DNA of 17,200 nt, from contig DCIH01000009.1 of NCBI GenBank assembly GCA_002317575.1, forward strand, positions 941 to 18,140, in the 5' to 3' direction. Positions 7,105 to 14,439 of the stretch are shown here, one piece after another. Position 1 is the first letter of the stretch. Each line of letters begins with the position of its first letter. The position numbers and the translations under genes are program-made. The stretch comes from Verrucomicrobia bacterium UBA1731 (GTDB lineage: Bacteria > Verrucomicrobiota > Kiritimatiellia > RFP12 > UBA1067). The notes beneath the pieces are model-generated. The model ran no database searches, was not told where the DNA came from, and was given only the letters and a program-made list of their open reading frames with translations.

Positions 7105-8820
7105 ATGAAAACAACTTCCGTTCTGAAGCGTTTCGCGGTCGCCGTTGGCGGTCTTTCGTTGTTCGTCGCCGGTTGCGCCGAAGCGCCCGAGGCCGTTTCC
7201 TACGACATCGTCGTGTACGGCGGCTCCTCCGCCGGCATCGCCGCGGCCGTGCAGGCCAAGCGCATGGGCAAGTCGTGCGTCGTGATCGAACCGTCGAACC
7301 GCATCGGTGGCCTCACCACGGGCGGACTCGGCCAGACGGACGTGGGTTCCACCGCCTGCGTGGGCGGCATCGCGCGCGAGTTCTACAAGGCCGTCCACGA
7401 CCACTACATGGACGAGAAGAACTGGACGTGGCAGGCGCTCAAGGACTATGCGCCGGACGGCCAGTGCTCCGGTCTTATGAAGGCCGACACGATGTGGACG
7501 TTCGAACCGTCCGCGGCGCTCGGGATTCTGCTCGATTGGGTCAAACGCGACGGCCTCAAGATCGTCTACGGCGAACGCCTCAACCGCGAAACGGGCGTGG
7601 CGAAAGACGGCGCGCGCATCACGTCGATTGCGATGGAGTCCGGCAAGACCTTCGCCGGCAAGACCTTCGTGGACGCGACCTACGAGGGCGACCTCCTGGC
7701 GGCGGCGGGCGTTTCCTACGTGGTCGGCCGCGAACCGAATGCGCAGTACGACGAGGTAATCAGCGGCATCCAGCACACCGCGATGGGCGCGCAGAACCAC
7801 CAGCCCTACCCGGGCGTCGATCCGTGGAAGGTGCGCGGCGACGCGTCGTCCGGTCCGCTGCCCGGCGTCGAGCCGTACAATCCGGACGAAAAGGAAGGCG
7901 ACGGCGACAAGCGCGTGCAGGCGTACTGCTTCCGCATGTGCCTCACGGACGTGAAGGAGAACCAGATCCCGTTCGTCAAGCCCGCGGGCTACGACGAAGC
8001 CGACTACGAGCTTCTCTTCCGCAACATGGAAGTGCTCGCGTCCGATCCCAAGAAGTACGGCGGCTGGACCAAAGGCGTGCCGTGGATCAACTCCAAGATG
8101 CCGAACCGCAAGACGGACACGAACAACTGCCTCGGCTTCTCCACCGACTTCATCGGGCAGAACTGGGATTGGCCGGACGGCAGCTACGCGACGCGCGACA
8201 AGATCCTTGCGGCGCACCTCAAGTACCAGCAAGGTCTCATGTGGACGCTTGCGAACCATCCGCGCATTCCGGACTTCGTCCGCGAGGAAGTGTCCAAGTG
8301 GGGCACCTGCAAGGACGAATTCAAGGACGGTCTCGGCAACGGCTGGCAGGGGCAGCTCTACGTGCGCGAAGCGCGCCGCATGGTGGGCGAATATGTGATG
8401 ACGGAGCACAACTGCAAGCGCAAGACGGTCGCGCCGAAGTCCATCGCCTGCGCGTCCTACGGCATGGACTCGCACCACGTGCGCCGCGTCGTCGGCAAGG
8501 ACGGCTTCTACCACAACGAGGGCAACGTCGAGGACTGGTCCATGAAGGGCAAGCCCTATCCCGTCGGTTACGGCGCGATCGTGCCGAAGAAGGGCGAGTG
8601 CGAGAATCTGCTCGTGGGCATCTGCCTTTCCGCGACGCACTCCGCCTACGGTTCCATCCGCATGGAGCCCGTGTTCTTCGAACTCGGCCAGGTGTGCGCC
8701 ACGGCGGCGGCGTTCGCGATCGACGCGAACTGCGCCGTGCAGGATGTCGATTACGCGAAGCTGGCTGCGCGGCTGACGGCCGACGGGCAGATCCTTTCGT
8801 CCGACGAGGCCGTCCGGTGA
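7105..8820 (+). CDS. Exported lipoprotein, FAD-dependent oxidoreductase (FAD_oxidored family)
   Basis: This is a 571-residue protein. The N terminus has a basic head, a hydrophobic run and the lipobox LFVAGC (Cys24), so it is probably a lipoprotein outside the cytoplasm. The dinucleotide-binding fold follows: YDIVVYGGSSAGIAAAVQAKR (33-53), ribose-binding Glu62 in VVIEPSNRIGG, then LTTGGLGQTD (70-79). The C-terminal FAD-binding stretch reads CLSATHSAYGSIRMEPVFFELGQVCATAAAF. This is the FAD_oxidored group (often mislabelled xanthan lyase) common near secreted carbohydrate enzymes in Bacteroidetes and PVC bacteria; substrates are mostly unproven. The ATG at 7105 was chosen because it begins the signal peptide and follows the promoter; the longer open frame upstream runs through the inverted repeat. 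The GTGA overlap with dtd suggests coupling. An exported flavoprotein leading an operon of cytosolic housekeeping genes is odd. Confidence 0.88.
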   Translation: MKTTSVLKRFAVAVGGLSLFVAGCAEAPEAVSYDIVVYGGSSAGIAAAVQAKRMGKSCVVIEPSNRIGGLTTGGLGQTDVGSTACVGGIAREFYKAVHDHYMDEKNWTWQALKDYAPDGQCSGLMKADTMWTFEPSAALGILLDWVKRDGLKIVYGERLNRETGVAKDGARITSIAMESGKTFAGKTFVDATYEGDLLAAAGVSYVVGREPNAQYDEVISGIQHTAMGAQNHQPYPGVDPWKVRGDASSGPLPGVEPYNPDEKEGDGDKRVQAYCFRMCLTDVKENQIPFVKPAGYDEADYELLFRNMEVLASDPKKYGGWTKGVPWINSKMPNRKTDTNNCLGFSTDFIGQNWDWPDGSYATRDKILAAHLKYQQGLMWTLANHPRIPDFVREEVSKWGTCKDEFKDGLGNGWQGQLYVREARRMVGEYVMTEHNCKRKTVAPKSIACASYGMDSHHVRRVVGKDGFYHNEGNVEDWSMKGKPYPVGYGAIVPKKGECENLLVGICLSATHSAYGSIRMEPVFFELGQVCATAAAFAIDANCAVQDVDYAKLAARLTADGQILSSDEAVR

Positions 8821-9260
8821 AGGCCTGGCTCCAGCGCGTGAGCGAAGCGTCCGTGACGGTGGACGGCGAAGTGCTCTCGTCCATCGGCCGCGGGTATCTC
8901 GTGCTTCTCGGCGTCACGCACGAAGACACGGAAGCGGCCGCGGACAAGATCGCCGCGCGCATCCCGGTGCTGCGTCTCTTCGAGGACGAAGCCGGCATGA
9001 TCAACAAGTCGCTCGAGGACGTGGGCGGCAGCGTGATCGTGGTGTCTCAGTTCTCCCTGTACGCGGAAACCTCGCACGGGCGGCGTCCCGGGTTTTCCAA
9101 CGCGGCGCGTCCCGAAAAGGCGGAGCCGCTCTACGAACGCGTGGTGGCGAAGCTTCGCGAAGCGCTGGGCGCGGACCGCGTGGGCACGGGCCGCTTCGGC
9201 GCGGACATGAAGGTGCGCCTTCTGAACGACGGCCCGTTGAGCGTGGAATTGCTCGCATGA
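8817..9260 (+). CDS. dtd: D-aminoacyl-tRNA deacylase
   Basis: This 147-residue protein is close to the 145 residues of E. coli Dtd. It hydrolyses D-amino acids (and glycine mischarged on tRNA-Ala) from tRNA, protecting translation in the cytoplasm. Family motifs are LQRVSEASVTVDGE (5-18), GYLVLLGV (26-33), GGSVIVVSQFSLYAET (70-85; the SQF active-site signature), GRRPGFSNAA (88-97) and NDGPLSVEL (137-145; the Gly-cisPro chirality filter, usually NDGPVT). The GTG start at 8817 overlaps the upstream stop by four bases (GTGA), with GAGG at 8806-8809. The far longer open frame containing it is an artefact of high GC content. Its stop overlaps the epmA start as ATGA. Confidence 0.95.
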   Translation: MKAWLQRVSEASVTVDGEVLSSIGRGYLVLLGVTHEDTEAAADKIAARIPVLRLFEDEAGMINKSLEDVGGSVIVVSQFSLYAETSHGRRPGFSNAARPEKAEPLYERVVAKLREALGADRVGTGRFGADMKVRLLNDGPLSVELLA

Positions 9261-10090
9261 GAATCGATTTGGTCAAACCGCGGGCGGCGATCGTGAAGGG
9301 CGTTCGCGCGTTCTTCGACGGCGCGGGCTTCACGGAAACGACGACGCCCGTGTGGATCGCCGCGCCCGCGCCCGAGCCGCACATCGACTGTCCGCCGTGC
9401 GGCAAGGGGTTCTTGCGCGCCAGTCCCGAGCTGCAGATGAAGAAGCTCTTGGCGGCGGGGCTGGACAAAATCTACCAGATCGGTCCGTGCTTCCGCGACG
9501 GCGAGAAGGGCTCGCGCCACAATCCCGAATTCACGATGATCGAATGGTATCGCCTGAACGACGACTACCGCGCCATCGCGGACGATCTGCGCAAGCTCTT
9601 GGCGTCTTTGACGACGGGCGCGTTAGCGGAAGAAGTCGCCGCCTGCCAAACGATCACGGTGCGTGACGCATATGCGGCGTGGGCCGGCTGGGATCCGTGG
9701 ACGGCGTGGAACCAGGACCGCTTCGATTACGACATGGCGACGAAGATCGAGCCGAATTTGCCGTCGACACCGACATTTCTGACGGACTATCCGCCCCAGG
9801 CGGCGAGCCTGAGCAAGCTGCGCGGCGATGTGGCGGAGCGCTGGGAATTTTATTGGCACGGCATGGAACTCGCCAATTGCTTCACGGAGTTGTGCGATCC
9901 GGCCGAACAACGCCGTCGGTTCGAAGCGGCGCGCGAAGAACGGCGGCAAATCGGCGAAGCCGACTATCCGCTGGACGAAGCGTTTCTGGATGCGCTCAAC
10001 GCGATCGGTTCCGCGGCTGGCGTGGCGCTGGGCGTGGATCGTCTGGTGATGGTGTTGACGGGCGCGAAACACATCGAGGAGGTGTTGTGA
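9257..10090 (+). CDS. epmA: EF-P lysine ligase-like protein (EpmA/GenX/PoxA family)
   Basis: This 277-residue class II lysyl-tRNA synthetase-like catalytic domain lacks the N-terminal anticodon-binding OB domain, which identifies EpmA and not LysS. EpmA attaches (R)-beta-lysine to a lysine of elongation factor P, helping ribosomes at polyproline stretches. Motifs are FLRASPELQMKKLLAAGLDKIYQIGPCFRDGEK (52-84), motif 2 SRHNPEFTMIEWYRL (86-100) and motif 3 GVALGVDRLVMVLTG near the C terminus. E. coli EpmA is about 325 residues, so this is a short version. The start ATG overlaps the dtd stop (ATGA). Its partners, EpmB (lysine 2,3-aminomutase) and EF-P, are not in this window. Without EpmB the protein could use lysine or another amino acid. 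Confidence 0.9.
   Translation: MRIDLVKPRAAIVKGVRAFFDGAGFTETTTPVWIAAPAPEPHIDCPPCGKGFLRASPELQMKKLLAAGLDKIYQIGPCFRDGEKGSRHNPEFTMIEWYRLNDDYRAIADDLRKLLASLTTGALAEEVAACQTITVRDAYAAWAGWDPWTAWNQDRFDYDMATKIEPNLPSTPTFLTDYPPQAASLSKLRGDVAERWEFYWHGMELANCFTELCDPAEQRRRFEAAREERRQIGEADYPLDEAFLDALNAIGSAAGVALGVDRLVMVLTGAKHIEEVL
10076..10084 (+). promoter_or_regulatory. Strong Shine-Dalgarno for coaC inside epmA
   Basis: GAGGAGGTG lies within the last codons of epmA, five bases before the ATG at 10090. It pairs well with the anti-Shine-Dalgarno end of 16S rRNA. It decides the ATG start over the in-frame GTG at 10087, and shows that this organism uses canonical ribosome binding within operons. Confidence 0.7.
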
Positions 10091-10644
10091 TGGAAAAAAG
10101 CAAGAAGATTCTCGTTTGCGTGACGGGGTCGATCGCCGCCTACAAGGCGTGCGAACTCGTGCGGATGTTCGTGAAGGACGGCGACGAAGTGCAGGTGGTG
10201 ATGACGCCCGCGGCGTGCGAATTCGTGACGCCGCTCTCGTTCCAGACGTTGTCGCAGAATCCCGTGAGCGTCGATCCGTTCGCGCCACCCGCGTCGTGGA
10301 AGCCGGAGCACATATCGCTCGCTACCTGGGCGGATCTCGTGCTTGTGGCGCCCGCGAGCGCGAACACGATCGCGAAGATGCGCTACGGTCTCGCGGACAA
10401 CCTCCTCACGGCGACGCTCTTGGCGACGCGCGCGCCGATCGCCATCGCGCCGGCGATGAACGACGGCATGTGGGAAAGTTCCGTGACGCAGGACAACATC
10501 GCGGCTTTGCGCGCGCGCGGCGTCACGGTGTTCGATCCCGAAAACGGCGATCTCGCCTGCGGCACGCGCGGCAAGGGCCGCATGATGGAGCCGGAAACGA
10601 TTTACGCCGGCGTCAAGGCGATGCGCCTGAAGGACCAGGCGTAA
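10090..10644 (+). CDS. coaC: Phosphopantothenoylcysteine decarboxylase (stand-alone CoaC flavoprotein)
   Basis: This 184-residue HFCD-type flavoprotein decarboxylates 4'-phosphopantothenoylcysteine to phosphopantetheine in coenzyme A synthesis, using FMN in the cytoplasm. Visible motifs are KKILVCVTGSIAAYKACELVR (5-25), the active-site His74 in PEHISLATWADLVLVAPASANT, PAMNDGMW (121-128; the PxMNxxMW motif with Asn124) and the substrate clamp LACGTRGKGRM (155-165) with Cys157. In most bacteria CoaC is fused to the ligase CoaB (Dfp, about 400 residues). Here the frame stops after the CoaC domain and no CoaB domain follows on either strand, so coaB must be elsewhere. The TGATG junction overlaps epmA by one base. 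Its last 43 bases overlap the convergent metallophosphatase gene. Confidence 0.92.
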   Translation: MEKSKKILVCVTGSIAAYKACELVRMFVKDGDEVQVVMTPAACEFVTPLSFQTLSQNPVSVDPFAPPASWKPEHISLATWADLVLVAPASANTIAKMRYGLADNLLTATLLATRAPIAIAPAMNDGMWESSVTQDNIAALRARGVTVFDPENGDLACGTRGKGRMMEPETIYAGVKAMRLKDQA

Positions 10645-11468
10645 TCGCCGCTCGGTTCGATTTCCAGACGGCGGTAGCCGAAGGGCAGTTGGTCGAAGTT
10701 GCGGCAAGTCGTTTCCGCGTTCAGGATCGTGATGCCGTCAAGCGCCCGCGCGATCATGCGGTGGGTGTGGCCCGCGAGGTAGAACTTCACGCCCGCGTCG
10801 CGGTAGGTCGCGAAGCGTTCTTCGCGCGTGACGAAGCCCTCGCTCTTGAGCGGGAAGTTCTCGTACGAGTCCGGTTCGCCGATCGACGAGACGAAGGGCG
10901 GGATGTGCGAGGCCAGAATCACGGGTTCGTTCGCGGCTTTCGCCGCCGCGAATTCGGCCTTGAGCCACGCTTCGTATTTCGCGCGACGGGCCGTTTCCTT
11001 GGTCGGCCGCCAGTACTGCGAATTGCCGCTGATGAAACGCCAGCCGCCGATGCGCATCGACGTGTATTCGTAGCCGAACACGCGCTCGAACCGTTCGACG
11101 TTTTCCCGGGTGAGGTTCTGACCCATGTCGTGGTTGCCGGCCGTGGCGATCACGGGTACGTGGAAGCGCTTCAAAAGGCGCGGCCAGTCGCGCTCGAGAT
11201 CGACGGAACGGTTCGTCATGTCGCCGGCGAGGAAGCACAGGTCCGGTCGCCAGGCGTTCACGTCCTCGATCAGCTTTTCGAAACGCGCCAGGTCGGTTGC
11301 GTATCCTTCTTCGCCGCCCGGCAGGCCGAAACCGAACTGCGGATCACCGCAATGCGCGATGCGCAGCGGGCGGCGTTGACCGCCGAACGACGAAATGCAT
11401 CCCGTCGTCAGGCAGGAGAGGGCCGTGGCGGAAGAAGCGAAAAGAAAAGAGCGTCGGTTGATGTTCAT
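10602..11468 (-). CDS. Tat-exported lipoprotein metallophosphatase (calcineurin-like, CPPED1-like)
   Basis: This is a 288-residue protein. The N terminus NRRSFLF (4-10) is a twin-arginine-like motif, followed by a hydrophobic stretch and lipobox LTTGC (Cys24), so it is probably Tat-exported and lipid-anchored. Calcineurin-like metallophosphoesterase motifs run in order: AHCGDPQFG, FLAGDMTN, TAGNHDMGQ, ASHIPPF and LAGHTHRM. These supply the Asp, Asn and His ligands of a two-metal site. GDPQFG at the first motif is typical of the CPPED1-like subgroup. The substrate is unknown. The ATG at 11468-11466 was chosen because it starts the signal peptide and lies 6 bases after TATAAT; an upstream GTG in the same frame would place the promoter inside the gene. 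It is divergent from the beta-helix operon and may be co-regulated with it. Its 3' end overlaps coaC tail to tail. Confidence 0.9.
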   Translation of the reverse strand: MNINRRSFLFASSATALSCLTTGCISSFGGQRRPLRIAHCGDPQFGFGLPGGEEGYATDLARFEKLIEDVNAWRPDLCFLAGDMTNRSVDLERDWPRLLKRFHVPVIATAGNHDMGQNLTRENVERFERVFGYEYTSMRIGGWRFISGNSQYWRPTKETARRAKYEAWLKAEFAAAKAANEPVILASHIPPFVSSIGEPDSYENFPLKSEGFVTREERFATYRDAGVKFYLAGHTHRMIARALDGITILNAETTCRNFDQLPFGYRRLEIEPSGDYAWSFRRIALTPA

Positions 11469-11474
11469 GCGGCG

Positions 11475-11502
11475 ATTATAGCACACGAAATGCGTTTCTG
11501 AA
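11475..11502 (-). promoter_or_regulatory. Promoter of the metallophosphatase gene, leaderless arrangement
   Basis: On the minus strand TTCAGA (11502-11497, 4 of 6 to consensus) and a perfect TATAAT (11480-11475) are separated by 16 bases. The ATG follows after six bases (CGCCGC), so the predicted transcription start coincides with the start codon. No Shine-Dalgarno is possible. Confidence 0.6.
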
Positions 11503-11526
11503 CTGCGAAGATTTCACGCAATGTGA

Positions 11527-11532
11527 TATAAT
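11527..11532 (+). promoter_or_regulatory. -10 box of the beta-helix operon, leaderless arrangement
   Basis: A perfect TATAAT at 11527-11532 is followed after six bases (GCGCCC) by the ATG at 11539. The -35 region has no clear consensus match. The 70-base gap to the divergent metallophosphatase start must hold both promoters, which face away from each other with nearly touching -35 regions. Confidence 0.6.
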
Positions 11533-11538
11533 GCGCCC

Positions 11539-12792
11539 ATGAAAAGAGTTCTTGTTTTGGGTGCCATTTTTTTTGCGGCGTTTGGCGTTTCGGCGGGTGA
11601 GGTTCGGTATGTCGCGAACGGCGGCGACGACGCGGCGGACGGCAAGACGCCGGCGACGGCCTGGCGATCAATTGAAAAGGTCAACGACGCGCTGCCGGCC
11701 GGCGCGACGGTGCGGTTTAAATGCGGGGACGTTTTTTACGGCGGCGTGAAGCCGCCCGCCGGCGTGGACGCGGCGCACCCCACGGTGCTCACGAGTTACG
11801 GCGAGGGCGCGAAGCCCGTCATTTCCTGCACGAAGAATCTGAAGGACGATCCTGCCATCTGGGAACCGTTCAACCCGGGCTACGGCATCTGGCGCGTCGC
11901 GCTCACGAACGATGCGAACTACACCGGCATCCGCACGGCGGACGCCAATCCCGGCTTCCTGCTGGTGGACGGCGAGGTGAAGCCCTGGAAACAGTTCACG
12001 CGTTTCGACGTGAATAAGCCGTGGGACTTCTGCGGCGAGGACGGTTGGCTCTATGTCTACGCCCTGGACAATCCGGCGAAACTGTCGAAGGACATTCGCG
12101 TGTCCGTGAACGTGCATGGCGTTTGGTTCCGGTCGCACACGGTGATCTCCAACTTGGCGGTGCGCGCCACCGGCGCGCATGGTTTCGTGGGAGGTTGGAA
12201 ACACGATTACATTTGCGAGCATGTCCGCATCAGCGACTGCGACTTCGAGAACATCGGCGGATCCGAGCTCACGGGCTATTCGGAATCGATGCGCGTCCGC
12301 TACGGCAACGGCGTCGAGTTCGGTTCGAACTGCCGGAACGCGATCGTCGAACGCTGCACGTTCAAGGGCGTCTATGATGTGGCGTTCACCATGCAGGGGT
12401 ATCCCACGCTCACGGGCTGGCAGGACGTACATGTGCGGAACTGCACGATGACGGACTGCACGCAGGCGTTCGAGATCTGGTGCGGCCGCGCGCCCAAGGG
12501 CATGGGCTTCGAACGTTGTTCGTTCACCGGCAACCGCACGCTGCGCGTCGGCGGCGGCTGGGGCGCCGAGTCGCGTCCGAACCGGCAAACGGCGACGCCG
12601 CTACTGATGTACGGCATGGGCACCGACACGGTGGATATCGATGTTTTCGGCAATATGTTCGAGGACGCGCCGCGCGGGGTGATGTATAAGTCCGGCGGAC
12701 TGGACAAGGTGCCCGCGGGCTACCGCGTGCACGACAATGTGCTCAAGGGAATCGGTGCGGACGACCCGTTTGGGCGTGCGCGGGGCGATTGA
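11539..12792 (+). CDS. Secreted right-handed beta-helix protein
   Basis: This 417-residue protein has a Sec signal peptide (MKRVLVLGAIFFAAFGVSAG, cleavage near residue 19-20). It opens with YVANGGDDAADGKTPATAWRS, the N-terminal cap typical of parallel beta-helix proteins such as polysaccharide lyases and related surface proteins. The body then shows short repeated rungs: HVRISDCDFENI, RNAIVERCTFKGV, DVHVRNCTMTDC, MGFERCSFTGN and VDIDVFGNMFEDA. Each contains a hydrophobic/Asn/Cys ladder followed by the next strand. The fold assignment is firm; lyase, hydrolase or binding activity cannot be told from the sequence because I do not recognise a catalytic set. It leads an operon of exported proteins, followed 31 bases later by the DUF3298-like gene. 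Confidence 0.8.
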   Translation: MKRVLVLGAIFFAAFGVSAGEVRYVANGGDDAADGKTPATAWRSIEKVNDALPAGATVRFKCGDVFYGGVKPPAGVDAAHPTVLTSYGEGAKPVISCTKNLKDDPAIWEPFNPGYGIWRVALTNDANYTGIRTADANPGFLLVDGEVKPWKQFTRFDVNKPWDFCGEDGWLYVYALDNPAKLSKDIRVSVNVHGVWFRSHTVISNLAVRATGAHGFVGGWKHDYICEHVRISDCDFENIGGSELTGYSESMRVRYGNGVEFGSNCRNAIVERCTFKGVYDVAFTMQGYPTLTGWQDVHVRNCTMTDCTQAFEIWCGRAPKGMGFERCSFTGNRTLRVGGGWGAESRPNRQTATPLLMYGMGTDTVDIDVFGNMFEDAPRGVMYKSGGLDKVPAGYRVHDNVLKGIGADDPFGRARGD

Positions 12793-12823
12793 CCGGGCGT
12801 TTCGGGACGGTGGAGCCGCTGAC

Positions 12824-14413
12824 ATGGGTAATTGCGCGTCTTTTTCGATTGCATTCGTCTTGGCGGCGTTTTGTGCGTTCGAATCCCTCGCCGTGCCGCA
12901 GGGCGGGTCCTTCTCGGTCGAGCGCAGGAGCGCCATCCGATCCCGCACGATCACATTTGGCGACGAAAGACAGGAAGTCGAGCTAGTCGTGAATCTCGAC
13001 TATCCGTCGCCTTTTGGCCTGTCTGCCGCCGAACACGCGTCCATGGCCGCGTTCGTGGACGGATTGCTTTTCGGCGGAGCGTCGTTCGACCGGGGCGTCG
13101 ACGCATTGGCCTCCAATTACTTCGAACGTGTTCAGACCGTCGCCTTGTCGGACTGGGAATACGTGAAAGGCAATCCCCGTTTTGCGCTGAACGGCATGGT
13201 TTTTTATGCCGATTCCCGTTATCTCTCGTATGAAGCCGTATTCAGCCCGTCGTTCGGCGTCGCCGACATCCGCGGCACATTCGATCGCGTTCTCGGCCGC
13301 CGGCTGCACATCGCCGATTTCGTGCTGCCGAACGCCGTGGAGACGCTTCGCTGGTTCGTCCGCGAAAACATGCGCGGGCGAAAGGCGTTAGACCAGACCG
13401 CGTCCGATTACGCGTGGCCGATGTTGACCGACGATTTCACGGTCGGCCGTTCCGGCGTCACATGGTCCTTTTCCGAATCCAACACGGGCGTTGAGAGCCA
13501 GAATGTGCGGCTGGCGTTTGACGACGACCGGAAAATTGAACGCGTTTTCCAGCCATCGTGCATGCCCACGGGAGAATTCTCCCCACCCGACGCGAATTCC
13601 GGTGCGTCCAATTCGCTCCTTTTGACCTTCTACGCATGGTGGCGGCTGTCGTACGACATCATCGTCGACGCGACTCCCGTTTCCGCCGTCGCGGCTTCTG
13701 TCCAGTCCGACGATTGCGCGACATCCGCTTTCGCGCTGTCCGTCGAAAATCCGCTCCGCGGCGGCATGTCGGAAACGCACCATGCGGCGCTGCAGCGGTG
13801 CCTCGCTTCCGCAATCGGTTTCGTTTACGGCGTGGCCGATTGCGAAACGGTCTCCAACGCCGTCGGCGTTCTTCGCGGGCGTTACGAGGCCGAGTTTCAG
13901 AAAGCGTACGCCAAAATGCCCGTAAAGGCGCATTGGTGGGCGTTCGAAGCGGACGCGCAAATTGGATACGCTGGGCGCGATTACGCGAGCTATTCGATGT
14001 ATCTTCGCGCCGGAGACCCGAATTGCGGTTGGCAGACGAACGTCGTTTGGAGCTGGCGCCACGGTCGCCAGCTGGGGGTGTTGGATGTGTTTGACGCGGC
14101 GAAAACGAATCGTGTCGCGCAGTTGGCGCTCGCCGCCTTGAAGGAAGTATTGCGGGACGAGTTGGACGGACTCGAAAAGGAAGAACGCGCCGAATGCGTC
14201 GCCTCGCGCTTCTGCGGACTTGACGACTTCTGGCTGGATGGTTGGGGCGTCTGCTGGATGGCGCGCGCAAAGCGAGGCCCGCGGCGCTGTTTTGAATTCG
14301 GCGTGCCCTGGAAAGACCTGTCTTCGTGTGTGCAAAAAGGGTTTGTGGTTCCCGAACGGGAGCCCAGGCCGAGAATGCGCCGCCGGGGCCGTCTCGGCGG
14401 ACGGTTCGAGTGA
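12824..14413 (+). CDS. Exported protein with two DUF3298/RsiV-like repeats, function unknown
   Basis: This is a 529-residue protein with an N-terminal signal peptide (hydrophobic 8-23). Two halves follow the same plan. Half 1 (about 52-245) runs from LVVNLDYPSP to SYEAVFSPSFG, then FDRVLGRRLHIADFVLPNAVETLRWFV and later WPMLTDDFTVGRSGVTWSF. Half 2 (about 303-505) runs from FALSVENPLRG to SYSMYLRAGDPN, then WSWRHGRQLGVLDVFDAAKTN and DDFWLDGWGVCWMA, ending FEFGVPWKDLSS. The 'strand, G-R-x-L, DxF, helix, late DGxxW beta' order resembles DUF3298, found in RsiV-type anti-sigma proteins and lipoproteins. That family link is my reading and is uncertain. The C terminus is strongly basic (PRPRMRRRGRLGG). 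The ATG at 12824 has GGAG at 12812-12815; upstream frame is ignored because it lacks a signal peptide. The gene looks more AT-rich than its neighbours (one 60-base line from 13201 is 30 G/C). Confidence 0.7.
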   Translation: MGNCASFSIAFVLAAFCAFESLAVPQGGSFSVERRSAIRSRTITFGDERQEVELVVNLDYPSPFGLSAAEHASMAAFVDGLLFGGASFDRGVDALASNYFERVQTVALSDWEYVKGNPRFALNGMVFYADSRYLSYEAVFSPSFGVADIRGTFDRVLGRRLHIADFVLPNAVETLRWFVRENMRGRKALDQTASDYAWPMLTDDFTVGRSGVTWSFSESNTGVESQNVRLAFDDDRKIERVFQPSCMPTGEFSPPDANSGASNSLLLTFYAWWRLSYDIIVDATPVSAVAASVQSDDCATSAFALSVENPLRGGMSETHHAALQRCLASAIGFVYGVADCETVSNAVGVLRGRYEAEFQKAYAKMPVKAHWWAFEADAQIGYAGRDYASYSMYLRAGDPNCGWQTNVVWSWRHGRQLGVLDVFDAAKTNRVAQLALAALKEVLRDELDGLEKEERAECVASRFCGLDDFWLDGWGVCWMARAKRGPRRCFEFGVPWKDLSSCVQKGFVVPEREPRPRMRRRGRLGGRFE

Positions 14414-14439
14414 GCGTCGTTTCGGAAAGGAAGAGGACC

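Noticed and set aside
7105..8820. Xanthan lyase
   Set aside because: The label is often attached to this family, but the sequence shows an FAD-binding fold and no lyase domain.
6003..9260. Plus-strand frame of 1085 codons ending in Dtd
   Set aside because: Only the last 147 codons match Dtd. The rest runs antisense to hrpA and out of frame through the FAD oxidoreductase; it is Arg/Ser-rich shadow sequence.
9257..10090. Lysyl-tRNA synthetase
   Set aside because: No N-terminal anticodon-binding domain, and motif 2 and motif 3 wording match EpmA. Length is far below LysS.
10616..10628. Small hairpin AGGCG-ATG-CGCCT near the coaC end as terminator
   Set aside because: Five-base stem inside coding sequence of two genes with no T-run; likely chance in GC-rich DNA.
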